Of a stretch of DNA of 64,000 nt, positions 29,601-37,942 are shown one piece after another; the stretch's first letter is position 1; each line of letters opens with the position of its first letter. Source of the stretch: Barnesiella sp. WM24 (GTDB lineage Bacteria > Bacteroidota > Bacteroidia > Bacteroidales > Muribaculaceae); the NCBI RefSeq assembly GCF_004570975.1, contig NZ_SPPC01000004.1:62001-126000 (forward strand), given 5' to 3'. The notes beneath the pieces are model-generated. The model made no database searches, was not told the DNA's origin, and was given only the letters and a program-made list of their open reading frames with translations. The translations under genes and the position numbers were made by a program.

Positions 29601-30852
29601 TCTGTCGGTAGAGGCGGAGCTTGAAAAACGACTTGCCGATGACCGTAACGCAAAGCGGAGGGAGACCGCCGAGGCTTACATGCAGTTTATCGAGCGTTTC
29701 GGCAAGTCGTCGGGGTCATTTCGCGAACAGGCCGAGATCGCCATCCTTGAAGAGCTACATAAACAAGGTCTTATCAGCGAGGAGCAATATCAGAAGGCGC
29801 TCGCGGAGATAAAGAAGAAGTATCGGAAGGAGGACAGGGAAAAGGCACGTGCCGAGGCATTTGACGCCAAGCGCAGCGACAAATGGGAGGAACTGCTTGA
29901 CGGGGCATACACAAGCACCGGGGAGTTTGACCGTATCATCATGGATCTGTATCAGTCGTTTCACGACCTGTTTGACAATGTGACCTATGACAATGATTCT
30001 TTCTGGGAGCGTTTCCAAGGTGCCGCCACGTCATCGCTTGCCGCAGTGTCGGCGGGATTGAGCATGGCGACCTCCTACATGCAGGCATGTCAGGACGCGG
30101 AACTGGCGAAGATAGAGAGCCGCTATGACCGTGAGATAGAGGCGGCGGGCAACAACACCAGGAAGACCGCGAAACTGGAACGCCAGAAGGAGGAGGAGAT
30201 TGCCCGAATAAAGAAAAGATACAATGACCGAGCCATGAAGATGGAGCTTGCCCAGGCTATCGCACAGACAGCGACCAATGCCCTCGGGGCTTACGGGGCT
30301 ATGGTGGAGATCCCGGTAGTGGGGCCCGCACTGGCTGCCGCCGCCGCTGCCATGGCGATTGCCGCCGGAATGGTGCAGGTTGCCACCATCAAGAAGCAGC
30401 ATGAGGCTCAGGCGGCAGGCTATTTCGCCGGAGGCTTCACCTCGCGTGACCCTGACAACCGCAGGGAGGTGGGCGTTGTGCATGCCAACGAGTTTGTAGC
30501 CAATCACAAGGCTGTGGCTAACCCCGCTATAGCGCCTGTGCTGCGGCTCATCGACCGCGCCCAGAGAAGTAACACTGTGGGCTCGCTTACAGCCGATGAC
30601 GTGAGCCATGCCCTCGGCAGAAGCCCGGGGGTGAGCGCGAGAGGGGGCGGCTCTTCTCCCTCAGAGTCCGGGAATATGGGCGAGGCGCTCTCTAATCTAT
30701 ATGGCGTGACGGCAGCATCAAGGAAAGCTATCGACCGCCTGGCTGACCTGATCAGCGAAGGACTCCCCGCCTACATGGTGATGGATGGCGAGAATGGATT
30801 TGACCGCAAATACAGGAATTTTCAAAAGACAATCAAAAGGACAAAGGTATGA
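26638..30852 (+). CDS. Tail tape measure protein (TP901-like)
   Basis: 1,404 residues, mostly helical. The N-terminal 120 residues are a coiled coil (KLKAKATELRKAFADATKAG). Residues about 190-460 carry the TP901 tape-measure core (AVTVETMRLSSAAQMGLKQA, SGADQAAKYVNVLAAGSKFG). A hydrophobic region (about 495-620) precedes long charged coiled coils, and a Gly/Ala-rich membrane-like stretch (VVGPALAAAAAAMAIAAGMV) lies near residue 1,230. The protein sets tail length and helps DNA entry. It is coupled by ATGA to the next tail gene. Confidence 0.95.
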   Translation: MSQTTQRRAEVTIDLDTSGSESKIDKLKAKATELRKAFADATKAGDTKEVSRLTREINKTNSEIRRLQTNAERVRDAMVSLDKATPKQLRNTIKMINAELNSGRVARGSREWNNYVKQLQRAQAELKKVNIEMGTVSKSQGGMLSSVAGVFTKWWGTYTILSDTINRVNTKLADLKKSYTEKDASQKNLKALTGLDDADIDWLTKQAERLSVAMDETGLRVTQSSKEILEAYMLVGSNKPELLTDKEALNAVTVETMRLSSAAQMGLKQAVDATTTALNQYSAGADQAAKYVNVLAAGSKFGAANVEQQAAAILKSGTAAASADVPIEELVGSIETLGEFGVKGEIAGTGLKKFFLTLQTGAADTNPKVVGLMTAVDNLKKKVDEAESKSVGGGAAFLKKMFGEEGFSIASIITANTEKLRDYTEAVTGTSVAMEQAAINSDSLAAKKAQLKNKMEEAGNVLIEKLNPALEMLVSWQSKLIGSLPDVIDFIEKNKRALLTLAAAYAGYIIYVKGAAAAHSLLNGITKITTALTATGTAVVNLASFAWNTFTGNTIKASIAMKAFNAACASNPVGAVIAVLTTAAIAFGMYKESVDKTTKEQEELRRKQGEYRQSLRKVAEDHEKAARKEIKNIDALVNAAKDENRSRKERLEAVESLKRQYHDYFGKLSTEQIMVGDTKDAYDKLVTSILQAARVRAYADKIIENEDAEYDLDKKIAEAEARREEIREQSQAWYKTLQDLESQVDWEGSSISKEVAKKQVEELSKQEKQIRQEISDLYDQRAEITKANEELKERGGLSDKALEDSRKTSLTATPTVTPQLGETDKQRKAREKAEREAERKRKEELKKALDEEKAIYQKSVAETTALYSTAGIDYREYLTRMAAADDEYLKGRKKVYTDRHQEESAEYASLLREEEETKRKHVESMRKLDIKTLDRNRATAADNATSDFFDPRSAAFQNQKALDKRLLDADVEYLQAKLKLYEEGSEEYLSVEAELEKRLADDRNAKRRETAEAYMQFIERFGKSSGSFREQAEIAILEELHKQGLISEEQYQKALAEIKKKYRKEDREKARAEAFDAKRSDKWEELLDGAYTSTGEFDRIIMDLYQSFHDLFDNVTYDNDSFWERFQGAATSSLAAVSAGLSMATSYMQACQDAELAKIESRYDREIEAAGNNTRKTAKLERQKEEEIARIKKRYNDRAMKMELAQAIAQTATNALGAYGAMVEIPVVGPALAAAAAAMAIAAGMVQVATIKKQHEAQAAGYFAGGFTSRDPDNRREVGVVHANEFVANHKAVANPAIAPVLRLIDRAQRSNTVGSLTADDVSHALGRSPGVSARGGGSSPSESGNMGEALSNLYGVTAASRKAIDRLADLISEGLPAYMVMDGENGFDRKYRNFQKTIKRTKV

Positions 30853-32783
30853 CAGAACTTTCTATCAACGGGAAGCCGGTGGCGCTTAAAGAGGGACTTT
30901 CATTAAAGATTACGGTAGCCAACCCGTTTTTCACCGACTCCGACAGTTTCTCCTATGACTTTGAGATCCCGGTGACCGACGCCCGTAACTCCGACATCTT
31001 CGGGCAGCTCAACAGGATGGACTCAAACAAGGAGCCTGACGAATATGCGGCGCGGCTGACTGTGGACAATGTGGTGCTGCTCGACGGCAGCGCCGTTGTC
31101 ACGGCTGTGACCGACTCTTCGGTCAAGGTGCAGCTGCTTGGCGACCGCACTGCCTATAACTACGAGTCGGCGACCGACGGTATATATGTCGACGAGCTCA
31201 GCCTGGGGGCAATACGCACGGAGGATGTCACCGCACCCGGGGCGGGCGGTTCCGGAGGAAACGGGTCATGGGGGTCGACCTCGGGTGACCGTAACCCGGG
31301 GTCGACCGGAGACACGGGCACAGACACGGCGCCGGAGGGTGTCACATATCATGACCCCGAGGGCAGATGGGTGCGCTATCCGGTGATGAACACCAACACC
31401 GACAGGATTGCCAACGACTACCTGTTTTATCAGGACAAGAGCGGCACGGTGCATTACGGCATGGTCAACGTCAGACCTGACCCGGCAGCTCACGAGACCG
31501 ACTCCCGCATGTCATACAGGACTATTCAGCCTAAGCTGTGGTGGATATGCCAGCTCGTGGCGGAGGCCACGGGATGCACCCTGAGCAAGGAGGACAACGG
31601 GATGTACACCGACACGTTTTTACGCAAGATATTCATAGCAAACACCGTCCCTAACTGCCCCGTAGCATATGTCCTGCCTCACTGGACGGTAGCCGAGTTC
31701 TGGCAGTATGTGCGCGAGGCTTTCGGGGTGGTCGCGCATAAGTCGGGCGACACAATGAAGCTCGTGCCGCGGTCGGCATTTTATGCGGATGACTCCACCA
31801 TCCAGTCCATAGGAAGGGTGATCGACGAGTATTCATGCGACATGGATGACGAGGAGGCTGCAGATGTGTCGACAAGCAATGTCGCTTTCGCCTCGTTCGA
31901 GCATGACCCCTGTGACCTGCTTGACAGCTCTGTGACAGAGGTCGCGAATATCGACGAGTCACACGCAAGCCTCATGGAGCTTCGCTTCTGGTGGAGCACG
32001 TTGTCAGACCAACAGAAAGCGGGATATAAAGGCACAATATTCAAATGCAGGGACGGAAGGGAATATATCTATTTCTCCGAACGGTTTGAACGCCCCGCCC
32101 TCGTGCAGGTCAACCAGTTTGCACCGCGTGTGACCGACTCCGGGCGCGATGCCTCCGAAATATCCCTGAAGTTCGTGCCATGCTCCTACCACGAACATCA
32201 GATCGATGTCGCCTGTTATGTCGACCAAAGGGGCGGAGGGTATTACGTATACGCCTCCGAAAAAGCGCCCGGCACTCACGACATCCTCGCGAGACCCGAC
32301 CGGGACCAGTACAGGTATGTAGCCCCGAGCCTTGAGGACATCATCGACGGCGAGGACAGCGGACCGGAGACAAAGGACGATGTAGCCTACATCGCCCTCG
32401 AGGGCGGGATGGTGGCTGCCGTTGCCAAGGCGGGGGATGCCCCGGGGGAATGGCTGACGGTAGACTACCCGGACCCGTCGCTCCGCGAGCGGTGGATATG
32501 CTATGAAGGCGGGGATGTGAGCTGCGAACACCGGGGCGACTCACTGGGGCTGCTGCTGCACAAGGGCTCGCATAACCTCGGGGAAAACGCATTGGGAGGG
32601 CGTGTCTCCATTTACACCAAGGCGAAGATGTGCGTGAGGTTCATACAGGACACGATACCGGATCCTACGCATCTTTTCAATATCCGCAACAGGCTTTATG
32701 CGTGCGAGAGACTGGAGGTCACTGTCGATTCAGAGGGCAGACAGCCGGTGATTACAGGCTACTTCTTCCCGGCGTTCCTATAA
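30849..32783 (+). CDS. Distal tail/baseplate protein (644 aa)
   Basis: The gene overlaps the tape measure stop by 4 bp. The protein starts MTELSINGKPVALKEGLSLK, followed by DSDSFSYDFEIPV, a pattern seen in Bacteroidales phage tail-tip proteins. A Gly/Ser/Thr-rich linker lies at residues 128-160, after which the protein is beta-rich (WVRYPVMNTNTDRIANDY, FRYVAPSLEDI-like segments). It presumably forms the tail tip around the tape measure end. No host-binding domain is identified. It meets the integrase gene tail to tail with a 6-bp overlap and no terminator between. Confidence 0.7.
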   Translation: MTELSINGKPVALKEGLSLKITVANPFFTDSDSFSYDFEIPVTDARNSDIFGQLNRMDSNKEPDEYAARLTVDNVVLLDGSAVVTAVTDSSVKVQLLGDRTAYNYESATDGIYVDELSLGAIRTEDVTAPGAGGSGGNGSWGSTSGDRNPGSTGDTGTDTAPEGVTYHDPEGRWVRYPVMNTNTDRIANDYLFYQDKSGTVHYGMVNVRPDPAAHETDSRMSYRTIQPKLWWICQLVAEATGCTLSKEDNGMYTDTFLRKIFIANTVPNCPVAYVLPHWTVAEFWQYVREAFGVVAHKSGDTMKLVPRSAFYADDSTIQSIGRVIDEYSCDMDDEEAADVSTSNVAFASFEHDPCDLLDSSVTEVANIDESHASLMELRFWWSTLSDQQKAGYKGTIFKCRDGREYIYFSERFERPALVQVNQFAPRVTDSGRDASEISLKFVPCSYHEHQIDVACYVDQRGGGYYVYASEKAPGTHDILARPDRDQYRYVAPSLEDIIDGEDSGPETKDDVAYIALEGGMVAAVAKAGDAPGEWLTVDYPDPSLRERWICYEGGDVSCEHRGDSLGLLLHKGSHNLGENALGGRVSIYTKAKMCVRFIQDTIPDPTHLFNIRNRLYACERLEVTVDSEGRQPVITGYFFPAFL

Positions 32784-33929
32784 GTCGCCGTGAAAGGTCT
32801 TGGTCTCTTCGCGTACCGGAAGGTCGCGCCCCTGGAGGTAATGATTTGTCGTGGAGATGTCGGAGTGGCGCGCCTGATCGCGGGCGACGACGATGCCGGC
32901 ACTGTTGGCGAGGTCTCTGATGCCGGAGTCCTTCAGTGAGTAGAACTGATACTCGTCGCCCCATTTCAGCGCCTTTCGTATCTTCAGCCACCGGCGCCGG
33001 AACTGCTCGCTGCTGCCCTTGGTGGGACAGGTGCGCATCTGGTCGCCGAAGAGATACCAATCTCCGGGCTTGGTAAGCACACCAAGGTCGACCATGAGCC
33101 TGACGAGGTCGGCATTGAGCCCCACCTTACCGTCTCGCTTGTTCTTGCTGTTGGCGGCGGGGATGAAGACGGTCTGCTCCTTGACAGAGATGTCTTTAAT
33201 CTTGACCGACACAAGTTCCTGGGGACGGATGAATGTGTAATATTCCATCCTGCACGCGAGCAGCATCATGGGGTCATTTTTCTCAAGATATTCACTCAGC
33301 CTCCGGAGCATGCGGCCGTCGAGCGGCTGCCGCTTCTTCGGGTCTTCCGGAATCGGCTTGATTTTCTCGACAGGGTTGCTGCTGCAATAGTCGCGCTCCA
33401 TGAAGAACGCCATCAGCGATGAACACCATATGCGGTAGTTATTCCTGGTCCTTGCCGAGACCTCCTTGTCATAATAGAGAAAATCAAGGAACTCGGCGAA
33501 GAATCCCACGTCCATCTGATAGATGTATTTGGGCTTCAGTAAAAGCCCGTCCATATAGGACATCAGCTGATTAAGAAAAGATGTATAGCTTTTTTGTGTG
33601 CTGTATTTGGGGATTTTTTCAAGATATTTCCTGTATCTTTCAACTGCCCGCTCGATGGGGATATAGTTCCTGCTATCGTTTTCACCCACCCATGGCGACC
33701 ATCCCTGGCGCAGCATCAACGTTATCCGCTCGATTAATTCAGAGGCGCGTCGCCGGCGGTCGGTAATCTTCTTTATGCCGTCAAGGTGATACTTCTTTCG
33801 CTTCATCCTACCCTCCGCAGGGTCATAGGAATTAAAATCAACATACCATTTTTTGCCGGTATGGAGCCTCGGGTAAGTGAACGGGAGAACCTCACTTCTA
33901 AAAGTCTTTTGTCTGTGTGCCGGGCACAT
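32778..33929 (-). CDS. int: Tyrosine recombinase, phage integrase
   Basis: 383 residues: an N-terminal arm-binding region, a SAM-like core-binding domain (about 95-190) and a catalytic domain. Catalytic residues visible are Arg235 in FIRPQE, Lys262/264 in NSKNKR, His355 in ARHSDISTTNHYL and Tyr364. The usual HxLR motif reads YSLKDSGIR (330-338), a variant seen in Bacteroidales integrases. It mediates integration into and excision from the tRNA-Ser gene next to it. The start MCPAHRQ follows an A-rich block shared with the module 3' ends. Confidence 0.93.
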   Translation of the reverse strand: MCPAHRQKTFRSEVLPFTYPRLHTGKKWYVDFNSYDPAEGRMKRKKYHLDGIKKITDRRRRASELIERITLMLRQGWSPWVGENDSRNYIPIERAVERYRKYLEKIPKYSTQKSYTSFLNQLMSYMDGLLLKPKYIYQMDVGFFAEFLDFLYYDKEVSARTRNNYRIWCSSLMAFFMERDYCSSNPVEKIKPIPEDPKKRQPLDGRMLRRLSEYLEKNDPMMLLACRMEYYTFIRPQELVSVKIKDISVKEQTVFIPAANSKNKRDGKVGLNADLVRLMVDLGVLTKPGDWYLFGDQMRTCPTKGSSEQFRRRWLKIRKALKWGDEYQFYSLKDSGIRDLANSAGIVVARDQARHSDISTTNHYLQGRDLPVREETKTFHGDL

Positions 33930-34065
33930 TTTTTTTACATTCTTTAGCTACAAAGAATGTCGGTTCATACTATGCGGCAGCTCGCATTATGTCTACAATC
34001 TGTCTACGTCAAAAACATCAAATCCCCGCAACTCGATGAGCTACAGGGACTTGCGTTGTTTTGAG

Positions 34066-34152
34066 CGGAGAGGACGAGATTCGAACTCGTGGTAGGATTG
34101 CTCCTACGTCAGTTTAGCAAACTGGTGGTTTCAGCCACTCACCCACCTCTCC
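34066..34152 (-). tRNA. tRNA-Ser (anticodon GCT)
   Basis: The 87-nt gene has an acceptor stem GGAGAGG/CCTCTCC, a T-arm with GTTCGAAT and a long variable arm, as expected for serine. The anticodon loop TTTGCTAAA gives GCT, decoding AGC/AGU. The CCA end is not encoded. The 3' end faces the integrase and is the likely attachment core. Confidence 0.95.
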
Positions 34153-34407
34153 TTCAGCGTGGGTCATTTCTGACTTAGCGGTGCAAAGTTAGACATTACT
34201 TTTGATATTTGCAAACTTTTTTGAAACTTTTCTTTTGCAACATATTTTATGTCGGTGTCACGGAATAGGCAGCAACGCTGCGCATGAAGTCATGCAGAAT
34301 TTACACATGCATGATACTGAATATTTTATATGCAGTTTTGTTTGATTTCAGTTGTGTTTATATACATTTTTCGTAACTTTACGTCATAACTCAAAATTCA
34401 TCATCAT

Positions 34408-35106
34408 ATGCGTGACTATATTCTTATCGAGGACCTTGCCGCCGATGACCGACCGCGTGAAAAGGCGCTCCACAACGGCATCGGGTCGTTAAGCAACGCG
34501 GAGCTTATCGCCATTATTTTCGGGAATGGCATGAAGGGGAAGTCGGTACTTACCATGAGCCAGGAACTGATAGCACGCAATAACGGCAGGCTCTCCGACA
34601 TAGCGCGCAAAAGTATCAGGGAAATCGTGAAAGAGAATCAAGGCATCGGTCCTGCAAAAGCGATATCTCTTGCGGCTGCAATAGAACTCGGGATGCGTTG
34701 TCAGGCGGAGCAACCGCCGGAGCGTACACGCATCACCGGAAGCAGCTCTGTCTACGACCTTATGAGAGCCAAGCTACAGCTGCTCAACCATGAGGAGTTC
34801 TGGATTGTGTTGCTATCGCGCTCAAATCTTGTCATTGACACTGTAAGGCTCAGTCAGGGCGGAAGTTCCGGCACAGTTGTCGACAACAAGCTGCTGTTCA
34901 AGAGGGTCCTTGAACAGGGCGACGTGGTGTCAGGGATAATCCTCGTACACAATCACCCGTCGGGCAACCTGCGTCCAAGCGTTGAGGATGACGCTTTGAC
35001 CCGACGCATAAAAAGCGGTGGCGAGCTACTCGACATCAGAGTGCTCGACCACCTTATCATAAGCCCTACATCATATTACTCCTACAATGACGAAGGCAGG
35101 CTATAG
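34408..35106 (+). CDS. radC: RadC-family JAMM-motif protein
   Basis: The 232-residue protein has the helix-hairpin-helix-like N-terminal region of RadC (residues 1-110) and a C-terminal MPN/JAMM metalloprotease-like domain. The motif HNHPSGN (181-187) with Ser191 and Asp194 completes HxHx7Sx2D. RadC was linked to DNA repair historically, but the function is not settled. Length and motif are complete. It is the first chromosomal gene after the tRNA and is convergent with the methionine synthase-like gene, with a 1-bp gap. Confidence 0.95.
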   Translation: MRDYILIEDLAADDRPREKALHNGIGSLSNAELIAIIFGNGMKGKSVLTMSQELIARNNGRLSDIARKSIREIVKENQGIGPAKAISLAAAIELGMRCQAEQPPERTRITGSSSVYDLMRAKLQLLNHEEFWIVLLSRSNLVIDTVRLSQGGSSGTVVDNKLLFKRVLEQGDVVSGIILVHNHPSGNLRPSVEDDALTRRIKSGGELLDIRVLDHLIISPTSYYSYNDEGRL

Positions 35107-35107
35107 T

Positions 35108-36244
35108 TCAACACAACACAGGCGCTTGCCATAGTCTTTTTGCGGTATCCATTATCAGTCCGATCTTGTCCCACTGATAATTCTCGGCAAGCGCAGTCAT
35201 CTCGTCGCTGTGAAATCCACACCGCGGGCCAACACCGATTCTGTCTATATCGACATAATTAGCAGCGGCATAAACGCTTTCAACGAGTTTCTCAAGATTT
35301 TCCATCTGAGGATGATGAGAAGCGACAAGCCCGAGCACAACCTCGACACCTTCAGGCAGATACCTGAGCGGAGAGAAGTCATTGTCAAGAGTGATGTCAA
35401 ACTCCAGTAAAAGCCGGTCAACATGGACGCCTGCAAACAAAAAAGGTGCTATCAGGTTGTAATCACCCGCGGGAACCCACGGGGAATGATGATTGCCACG
35501 ACAAATATGGGCGGCGACAAACATGTCGCCGGGCAGACTGTCAATGACCCTGTTGTTTATATCAATCAGTCCTGCAATCTCGCTTTCTACATCAATACCG
35601 CTTATTATCTTGCGGTCAATGTAGTCGGGGTCGCAAAAGCGCCCCAAGGAATTGTCATCAAACTGCACATGACGACACCCGATGTCATACAGCGTCTTTA
35701 CTGTCGCCACATAGGCATCCACTATATCGGCAGCCAATTCACTGTCAGATCCGTAATAATGGATTACATTCCCGTTATGAGACTTCAAGGTCACAAACAA
35801 TTGCGACGGTGAAGGGAGTGTCTGCTTTACTGCTGCACCATGTGCCACTTCTTTCAAAAATCGGAAATGACTAAAAAACGGATGCGCGGGATTATACTTG
35901 ACCTTACCCGATAAAAGCACTATATCGGTCAACACTTCCTGCGACTGATAAAGATGCCCTCCTCTGATATTTACCTTATCAATTCCGGCTAAACCGCAAA
36001 AGAAATCATTTGCCCAGTGCATGCGCCGGTATTCACCGTCAGTCACCACCGAGAGTCCCGCCTTTTTCTGACGGGCTACAAGTTCTGTCACACACTCATT
36101 TTCTACGGCACTCAGCTGTTGAGAATCTATTATCCCGGAGGCATGCCGTGCCCGTGCCTCCTTTAATCGTTCAGGCAGAATGAAACTGCCCACTACTTCG
36201 GCATGACTTGATGCCGACATGAATTTATGAAAAGCTTTTTCCAT
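35108..36244 (-). CDS. Core-MetE-like cobalamin-independent methionine synthase family protein
   Basis: The 378-residue protein belongs to the MetE C-terminal/YxjG family, with DGEYRRMHWANDF, the metal-site region (HICRGNH; His and Cys ligands), and a later GLVASHHPQMENLE and GVGPRCGFHS. MetE-type enzymes transfer a methyl group to homocysteine with zinc. The short form lacks the N-terminal domain, and its methyl donor may differ from that of MetE (inference from related short families). A cobalamin riboswitch lies directly upstream, as expected for a B12-independent alternative that is shut off when B12 is available. Confidence 0.85.
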   Translation of the reverse strand: MEKAFHKFMSASSHAEVVGSFILPERLKEARARHASGIIDSQQLSAVENECVTELVARQKKAGLSVVTDGEYRRMHWANDFFCGLAGIDKVNIRGGHLYQSQEVLTDIVLLSGKVKYNPAHPFFSHFRFLKEVAHGAAVKQTLPSPSQLFVTLKSHNGNVIHYYGSDSELAADIVDAYVATVKTLYDIGCRHVQFDDNSLGRFCDPDYIDRKIISGIDVESEIAGLIDINNRVIDSLPGDMFVAAHICRGNHHSPWVPAGDYNLIAPFLFAGVHVDRLLLEFDITLDNDFSPLRYLPEGVEVVLGLVASHHPQMENLEKLVESVYAAANYVDIDRIGVGPRCGFHSDEMTALAENYQWDKIGLIMDTAKRLWQAPVLC

Positions 36245-36284
36245 GACAAATATATGTGTTTGCCAATTGAAAAATATTTTCGCA

Positions 36285-36475
36285 TCGCGTGCCTAACCCA
36301 CGAGTTCACGCGACCTTTAAGAGAAGGCAGGTCTTCTGACTTATTCCGGAGCGGCAAACCCTTCCCAAATTGTCAATTCAGTGGATATGTATCACCGTCC
36401 TTTGATAGAACTTACAGCAGCGGGACTGTCCGGGATTTTCACCCGATTCCCTATTAATGCCTGTCGGGGCAACCT
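36285..36475 (-). promoter_or_regulatory. Cobalamin riboswitch with downstream hairpin platform
   Basis: On the minus strand the leader contains the conserved core GGAATCGGGTGAAAATCCC, the CCCGCTGCTGTAAG segment and, near the 3' side, the B12 box GTCAGAAGACCTGCC (about 36325-36475). Downstream, TCGCGTG/CACGCGA (36285-36291 with 36307-36313) forms a hairpin 41 bp before the methionine synthase-like start and could be the expression platform. Cobalamin binding is predicted to lower expression. Confidence 0.92.
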
Positions 36476-36628
36476 TTTCTGAGTGCAAAATTATACATTA
36501 TGACAGAATGCCGAGCCTACAGACTGTAAAATTTAGTTAATGAAGCTTTAGGACTATTTGCCCGACAGGCGATAACAACATAGCCACAGGGGACGACGAT
36601 CAGCCATCACCCCCTCTGTGACACAATA

Positions 36629-37942
36629 TTACCGGCACGCAGCCGCGGCCGAATGAAGTATTTCAGATAGCGACGGATGGGCATGAATAGCCGAAGCCAC
36701 ATTATCGACAGTGACACCTGCCGACATGGCAAGCGCCGCCTCCTGAACAAGATCGGCGGCATGGCAGCCACATACATGACATCCGAGTATAAGCCGGCTG
36801 TCAACATCTACGATGAGCTTCAGCAAGCCGTCAGTGTCGCCCATCGCCTGCGCCTTGCCATTTGCCCGAAACAACGACTTGACAGCCTTATAGTTTAATC
36901 CCGACTCCTTGCAACGCTCTTCAGTAAGACCGACCATCGCACATTCAGGCAAAGTAAACGCGACAGCCGGCACAACCGACAGATTTATGTCATCGCCCAT
37001 AACGGCGGCAGCCTGAGCCGAAGCCACATGGGCAAGCATCATGCGGGCATTCACATCACCGATTGCATAGATACCGGGGACAGTCGTAGCAAAAGTCTCA
37101 TCAGTGACAATCGCTCCACGCTCCACGTTTATTCCGGCCGCCTCCACCCCTTCAGGTATAACAGGCCGGCGTCCGACAGCCATAAGCACCTCGGCGGCCT
37201 CTACCGTCGCAGCATTGCCTTTGACAGTATATTCCACCTTCTTGCCCGGAGCTATAGAAGTCACCTGCGCCCCGGTAATTATCTTCACTCCAAGACGCGA
37301 CAAGGAACTGCGCAGACGCTTCGCTATGTCTTTGTCAAAGCCCGGCAATATCTCCTTGCAATACTCAATAACTGTCACATCAACTCCAAATGCCGACAGG
37401 ATGCAGGCAAATTCCATGCCTATCACCCCACCCCCTATTATCACTATCGAAGCGGGAAGCTCCTTTAACTCAAGAATCGCGTCACTGTCTATGGCAAGAT
37501 CGGCTCCGGGGATGTCAAGTGAGGCCGGAGACGAGCCGGTGGCTATAACGATACGCGGAGCGGCATAGACCTCCCCGTTTACCTCCACATGTCGTGAGTC
37601 GGTGAAGCGTGCCTCCCCTTCGACAATATGCGCCTTTGACAGCATCATCGCCACATTATCACGCAGCCCGTTAACAACCTGCTCTTTACGGTCTAAAACA
37701 CGGTTATAGTCCAGCGAAAACGAACTCACATCAACCCCGAGGTCAGAGGCCGAACCTATAGCGCGCATAAGTGAGGCAGAGCTGCATAAAGCCTTTGTCG
37801 GTATGCAGCCACGGTTCAGGCATGTTCCTCCAAGGCGCTCCCGCTCAATAAGAGTGACCGAGAGACCGCGGCGCAGAGCCCCGGCGGCAACCTCCATGCC
37901 GCCGGGTCCGCTGCCTATCACTATTATATCACTGTTGTACAT
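36629..37942 (-). CDS. lpdA: Dihydrolipoyl dehydrogenase (L-protein)
   Basis: ATG 37942 ([15 protein letters not shown]) gives 437 residues; a TTG six bases upstream is the alternative. The FAD motif GSGPGG (10-15), the redox disulfide [13 protein letters not shown] (Cys41/Cys46), an NAD-binding GGGVIGMEF and the C-terminal His-Glu region HAHPSLSE are all present. It reoxidises dihydrolipoamide on GcvH. It is the last gene of the gcv operon, overlapping gcvPB by 14 bp. Confidence 0.97.
   Translation of the reverse strand: MYNSDIIVIGSGPGGMEVAAGALRRGLSVTLIERERLGGTCLNRGCIPTKALCSSASLMRAIGSASDLGVDVSSFSLDYNRVLDRKEQVVNGLRDNVAMMLSKAHIVEGEARFTDSRHVEVNGEVYAAPRIVIATGSSPASLDIPGADLAIDSDAILELKELPASIVIIGGGVIGMEFACILSAFGVDVTVIEYCKEILPGFDKDIAKRLRSSLSRLGVKIITGAQVTSIAPGKKVEYTVKGNAATVEAAEVLMAVGRRPVIPEGVEAAGINVERGAIVTDETFATTVPGIYAIGDVNARMMLAHVASAQAAAVMGDDINLSVVPAVAFTLPECAMVGLTEERCKESGLNYKAVKSLFRANGKAQAMGDTDGLLKLIVDVDSRLILGCHVCGCHAADLVQEAALAMSAGVTVDNVASAIHAHPSLSEILHSAAAACR

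Larger units (their letters stand above)
1..34066. mobile_element. Prophage of a tailed (siphovirus-like) phage, right part; left end outside window
   Basis: Capsid, terminase, portal, tail, lysis, toxin-antitoxin and integrase genes run continuously from the first base to the integrase at 32.8-33.9 kb, which abuts a tRNA-Ser gene. A TP901-type tape measure gene and no visible sheath gene suggest a siphovirus-like long non-contractile tail. The tRNA 3' end is the likely attachment site, because phages commonly integrate there and keep the integrase beside it. No second copy of the tRNA 3' end is present in the window, so the left boundary lies upstream. No structural gene is visibly broken, so the prophage may be intact, but only part of it can be judged here. 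Confidence 0.93.
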
